Origin: Cristatella mucedo
Taxonomy: Eukaryota; Bryozoa; Phylactolaemata; Cristatellidae
NCBI GenBank assembly: GCA_009760855.2
Contig: WPIO01000012.1
Span: forward strand, 2,124,501 to 2,188,500
Direction of reading: 5' to 3'
DNA: 64,000 nucleotides
Shown here: one piece after another, positions 59,391 to 64,000 of the stretch
How positions within the stretch are numbered: position 1 is the first letter of the stretch
Layout: each line of letters starts with the position of its first letter
Notes under the pieces: model-generated
The model's database searches: none
What the model was told of the DNA's origin: nothing
What the model saw: only the letters and a program-made list of their open reading frames with translations
Translations under genes and position numbers: made by a program

Positions 59391-61034
59391 TAAAACGCGC
59401 TCATTCTACTTATCGGGTATCATTATGTCTGTCGGCGCGTGGCTATTCTACATCAGCCAGAAGATGCTTTCTAAGATATCATCCGCGGATCCTGAATTTG
59501 AATAATTAGCCACCGGTTTCCTCCGAGTCGATCGTTTTAGCAGCTTAAAAGCCTTAGTCGCGTAGTACTCAGTCGTTATTAACTGAGGCTTCGAGCCAGG
59601 CACTAGAGCCGTGCTTTGGGCAGCGTACGGTGGGTGTTTATTAACGTTTACACGCGATCGCTGGTGCTATCTCTAGCTGTCGATTATACATTTGTCCGCT
59701 ATGGCGTTGGACTTGTCACATTACGGTATGGGCGTCCTTCATTGCGATCGTGGCTTGCAACCGTCGGAATACGTGCGTACTTGTGAATATGCAACACCTA
59801 CAAGTCTCTAGCCGTGATAAGGGCTCAGCGCATCGTCGGTATTTTGTCGCACGTCGATAAGGACTTTCACCGTTACGAGCTCCGCGTTTGTGAACTAAGG
59901 ACATTCGTGGGCGCCACTGCAGCGCATTCGGAGCACTGTCGCCAGCATGTGTTTACTGACACGGCGTTTCGCAATCAGGTCGTACGGTGTACTCGGTAAT
60001 TAGCCGCATCTTTGAAACCGATGCAGACAGGCAGCAGACGGTACGTGTGGAGAGTGGCCCTGAGTTGAGCGATAAACGTAAACGGAAAACCAATCTCCGT
60101 TATCTCGGCTAGTCGAGCATTGCAGCGACGACTAAGGCGACACTCGTACGGAATGGTTAGCGGCGAGATTTTTTCCTTTTAAAAAAAAGAATCAACAGAT
60201 TAACCAAGAAATACTTTTTGCCCTTCCTAGCTATGGATAATTTCATGGGCTGCAGCTGCATGCCGGGAACGACACCTGGACGAGCTCTACGATGCCGCAC
60301 TCGATGACTGACTCTCTGGTCGCAGCTCACTGTTTCACAAAAAAATGTACTTTACAAAAAGTTTAAAGAAAAACTTTTGGCTGCGTTCGATTTCCACTGA
60401 AGACACTGCCATTTGAGGCAAGGAACTATTTTTGGGACTGAAAAAACTTATTGCACTCACTAAAACTCTGCTTTGAGCTCGTTCGGTGGGGCCTTTGACT
60501 CTACCTTCGAGATTGACGGCGTACCTGAGGTGCATATAATGTGCTGCCTTTTTTTTTATCTAAACGTACGTTGTGCTAACTACCTAGGCCTGCTACTCGC
60601 CTTCCGGAACAATCGCCGTGGAAAGTTCTGGCTTTTGCCCCTTCTGCACGCTATAGCTTGGACAGCAGTTCTTAACTCAGGTGATTAACGTGATTAGACA
60701 CTTAAGCTTATATGCTGAGGAGTAAAATCCGCTCCATAATCTTCTAGGATGTTCAACGAAATATCCCCTTAGACATTCCCATCTGCATACGGCAATTATT
60801 ACACGATGGAAGCGACTACCTTGGCGACGACTGCTTGGGATTCAATAGTATTGGCAAGATGTGAATAGGCAATACCTACGTGCGTCAACCTAAGATTGGG
60901 CTCGTTTAGTTAGGGTACTATGACACGTTCTGTCATCACATTTTCTGCCAAAATGTATTTTTTTCCATGAAAAGTAAAGTAAAAGTAAAACTCTCCTAAT
61001 TTATTACCCTCAATTTTGTAATATTACAAAAACT
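59391..61034. other. No gene recognised
   Basis: No supported exon, SINE promoter or repeat. Confidence 0.4.
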
Positions 61035-63020
61035 AAAAATACATTTGATATAGCACCCTTAGAGAGCTCAATCTATTTCTAGGCATTTTACATTTGCTGC
61101 AAAGGAAGCACGATCGAATGGTTGGTGGTAGCATGCTCAATAAACAACAAGAATAAAATGGTTAGGGGTGACATGCACAGGGTCAGCATTCAAGTATGTT
61201 TTGTGGCAGCATGCACAGTGTCAGCACGCATAAGCACATACAACTCAAATTGCAGAGACCCACTAAATGCTGTGTTAAATAGGTGCGTTTTTAGTTTCTT
61301 TATAAATGTGGTCAAGTCAGGGTATGTCGTGACACAAGTCGGAAGTGAGTTCCGGGCTTTGGGAGCATACGAACTATAGGCACGTCTCCAAAAGATTTGA
61401 GATTTGTCTGAGGTATTGGTAAACATTTAGATTCCGAAAAGCGGGTCGTACGATGCTTTGCCTGGTGAGGGAGTAGATTCGATAGATAGGCTGGAGCCAA
61501 AGAATATAGAGACCTAAAAGTGGGTGACAGAACCGTACATTCGATTTGTTGCTTGACTGAGAGCCAGTGAAGGTCGGCGAGAAGAGGTGTGCTGTGGCAG
61601 CTGCAAGCCTCACGACAGACAAGCCTAGCTGCAGAGTTTTGCACCAGCTGTAAGCGCTTTATTGCACAGGCCGGTAGACCAGCAAGCAGTGAGTTACAGA
61701 AGTCGAGACTGGATGTTACAAATATATGGATCAATTTAGATGTGGAATCCCTGTCTTAACAAGCCCGAATTTTAGCAATCTTATGCGGCTTAAAGTAGGC
61801 AGGCTTGACTGTGGAGCTGATGCGGTCGTCTAATGACCAGTCACTTTGGAACATGACATCTAGATTTTGTGCAGATTCAACAGGAGATATGCTGGCAGAG
61901 TCGATTTTGAGCAGCATTGCCTTTCCAATTTCTGAATCACACTTGGTTTGCCCGTAATTAGTACGTTGGTTTTTATCATCGTTCAATTTAAGAAAGTTTG
62001 CGGTCATCCATGTGTGTCTTCATCCATACATGCCATCATCCATGTGTGGTCATTAATACATGCCGAAAGGATGTGGAGAGAATTCAACGTGTTCGAAGGC
62101 TTGGAAGGATTAAAGCAAAGGTAGAACTGAGTGTCATCTGCATTAAAGTGAAAGCCTAATTGCACTTGGCAATCACATCGGCAAGAGTTTGAGTATAAAC
62201 CGTGAAAAGAACGGGACCAAGCACGGAGCCCTGCGGTAACCCACGTTTCAGAGGCTCCTCTGACGAACTCTGTCCATTTACATCAATGCTGTGGAGTCTC
62301 CCACTGAGATAGGACCTGAACCATTGCAGTGCAGTGCCAGTGATGTCTAGGCGAGATAAGAGGCGCCCAAGAAGGACTTGATAATTGATAGCATCAAAAG
62401 CTGCCGAAAGATCGAGAAAAACAAGCAGATATACTCTACCAGTGTCTGCATTCCTAAGTAGGTTGTTGTACACACGAAGCAAGGCTGAGAAATGTGGAGT
62501 TAAAAGGTCTGCAACCTGACTGGAACTTACTGGCAACGTTTGAAGTTTCAATATATGAGTTCAGCTGATCTGCCACGACTGGTTCCGGCGTCTTTGATAG
62601 GTAATAGGACTGGTAAATAGGAAAGGGAGACTGGGCGGAACTTTTTCTAGTTTCCTTGGTCTAGTGTTGCTTTCTTGAGAAGTGGCCTGACTACAGCCTC
62701 TGAAAGGTGCTGGTATATGACCTGAGGCTAACGACACATCTATGATGTTAGTTATGCTTGGCAGCAGCAGATCAGTGCATCATAAAAGCAAGACAGTGGG
62801 AATAGGGTCCAGAGGACTAGTTGTCTTCTTTTATTGGGATATGAACTTCAGGACGAGATCATTAGTGACCTCGAATGTCGACGTTGAGGGAGGTCCTGCA
62901 TAGAATTGAGGGACAGCATTCCAGGAGGAATGCTGCCATCTTAGGGATGGACTCCCTGATCTTGTCAATCTTGCTGACAAAGAAGCTAGAAAAGCGATCA
63001 GCTAGATCATCACTCATTCA
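61035..63020 (-). mobile_element. Longest LINE copy, disrupted
   Basis: Minus strand, 5' to 3': a putative N-terminal block (DRFSSFFVSKIDKIRESIP near 63005-62945), a 131-codon frame at 62551-62156 with VFLDLSAAFD (motif A), WFRSYLSGRLHSIDVNG and GLPQGSVLGPVLFTVYTQ, then a gap where the YADD block should be (about 62150-62005). It continues with the LNDDK region (62007-61756) and the C-terminal frame 61734-61312 (IFVTSSLDFCNSLLAGLPACAIKRLQL). The 3' UTR and stem-loop tail end near 61040. About 90 bases around the YADD motif are rearranged (a duplicated CATCCATGTGTG block near 62010-62060), so it is inactive. Confidence 0.9.
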
Positions 63021-63024
63021 TTTT

Positions 63025-63165
63025 TTAGATCATCAATTATTTGTAGGGATAGGAGAGCCTCAGCTGCTATCGCCTCGCTTGAAACAGAAAAACAGGATTG
63101 GCCACTGCAGGACTCGAACCAACAAGCTGAGTCGGAATGTGTGAGCAACTTTCCCCAGCACCAAG
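63025..63165 (-). mobile_element. tRNA-derived SINE, group A (diverged)
   Basis: Plus strand: GAGAGCCTCAGCTGCTATCGCC, then GGACTCGAACCAACAAGCTGAG (reversed B-box). It abuts the 5' end of the LINE copy above. Confidence 0.7.
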
Positions 63166-64000
63166 ACCAGTGGGTGACTGCATTTGTGCTTGCTTCTATA
63201 CTTGTCTTGGCGACTCCGAGTTCTGGCAGGAACCTGTTGCACGCTGGGTAGCCGTCCGAGCGAGTCCGACCGGCCGGCAGCTCAGCCACGACCCGCTCAG
63301 GCTAGCGATGGGTGCTGGCAGCGGCCATTTCTCACCTATCGACGGCTTCCCGGCTGAGGTGCATGCCAGCCCCTTCCCGAGCGTCCATGCGCAGCATCGC
63401 TGGCAAGAGAGTATTGGCCAACCGAAAAAACTTACAAGGTGCTGCAGCGTCTCGGTGGGTCTGCTCGTTCACTTAGGTTGTCTGCCATCTTTGTCGAAGG
63501 CTATGCGAAGGCTATGCCACTACCCCCTACAGCCGGCACAGTACTCTCCTCGGCTTTTGCCCCGTCGCTTCGTTTCCCGCCAGAGGAGCTCGCACCCTTG
63601 GACCTCAGGACCCAAAATCCGCAGTACAAGCGCGCTTTACAGACAGCCCTTTTGCACTGTACCGAACTGTGAGGGTTGGGCGGTATTAGTCCGACCTCGG
63701 CTATGGCGGCCGGCTCAGCGGTTCCGTAAAAAAAAACGTTGCGATTAAGAATCCAATCTAAGGCTTTGCTAAAGTATTGCTGTTTCGATACCTGGTCCAT
63801 TTCCTTTGAGCCACTGTCGTAGAGAAATGCGGTCCTCTCGCGCTGAGCAACAAAGAGTTAAAAAGCGCGGGTACTTTTCGCTAAAGTAGGTGAAATATCA
63901 CTTGCAGTCGAGCTCTGATACCACTGGGCTCGCTAGAGCTGCTACCACGACTCGCCGTCTGAGATGACGAGCGAATTGCGTCGGCTAATCAGTCGTGTGT
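63166..64000. other. Unassigned end of window
   Basis: GC-rich sequence with several overlapping frames (for example a plus-strand frame 63137-63748), none with a recognised domain or splice support. A gene could extend beyond the window. Confidence 0.35.

Noticed and set aside
1-64000. CRISPR array, prophage, operon or defence system
   Set aside because: The sequence is clearly animal nuclear DNA with spliced genes and LINE/SINE repeats; no such element is present.

Overview
The window is eukaryotic nuclear DNA from an invertebrate animal. It has spliced genes with GT..AG introns, Pol III-type tRNA-derived SINEs, many 5'-truncated non-LTR retrotransposons, long GA/CT microsatellites and CpG-rich patches. 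I cannot name the species. Bacterial features (operons, Shine-Dalgarno sites, CRISPR, IS elements) are absent. Most of the 64 kb is repeats and introns, so most long open frames are spurious.

I could assemble three genes exon by exon with consistent splice phases. (1) A complete five-exon arfaptin-type AH/BAR-domain gene lies on the minus strand at 4093-10527, with an AATAAA about 0.3 kb past its stop. (2) A three-exon WDR53-type WD-repeat gene lies on the minus strand at 20798-25504. (3) A three-exon plus-strand gene at 54795-58478 encodes a 341-residue secreted cysteine-rich protein. It resembles the ectodomain of invertebrate SMB-containing GPCRs but has no membrane segment and ends just before an AATAAA. 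Two weaker gene candidates are a minus-strand terminal exon near 13.7-14.0 kb and an alanine/hexapeptide-repeat frame at 31.3-32.1 kb that runs into a long inverted repeat.

The rest is mainly one L2/CR1-like LINE family, in about 20 fragments of different ages. The best copy (39425-40690) keeps an open frame from the catalytic YADD region to the C terminus. All well-preserved 3' ends carry the same short stem-loop and a (TTA)n-like tail. Two tRNA-derived SINE groups are present. One (SINE-B) ends in the LINE stem-loop, which suggests a SINE/LINE partnership. A further unnamed ~300 bp dispersed repeat (called repeat C here) occurs four times. A ~170 bp satellite-like repeat at 50.7-51.9 kb switches orientation at its centre and is interrupted by a LINE tail. 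A decayed minus-strand relic at 27.4-28.5 kb resembles a multicopy, probably transposon-associated, invertebrate protein family.

The host genes do not form a pathway. Arfaptin (trans-Golgi/small GTPase), WDR53 (putative CUL4-DDB1 substrate receptor) and the secreted protein are simply neighbours. No defence system or gene cluster was found. The most interesting signals are in the repeat biology and in the soluble receptor-like protein.
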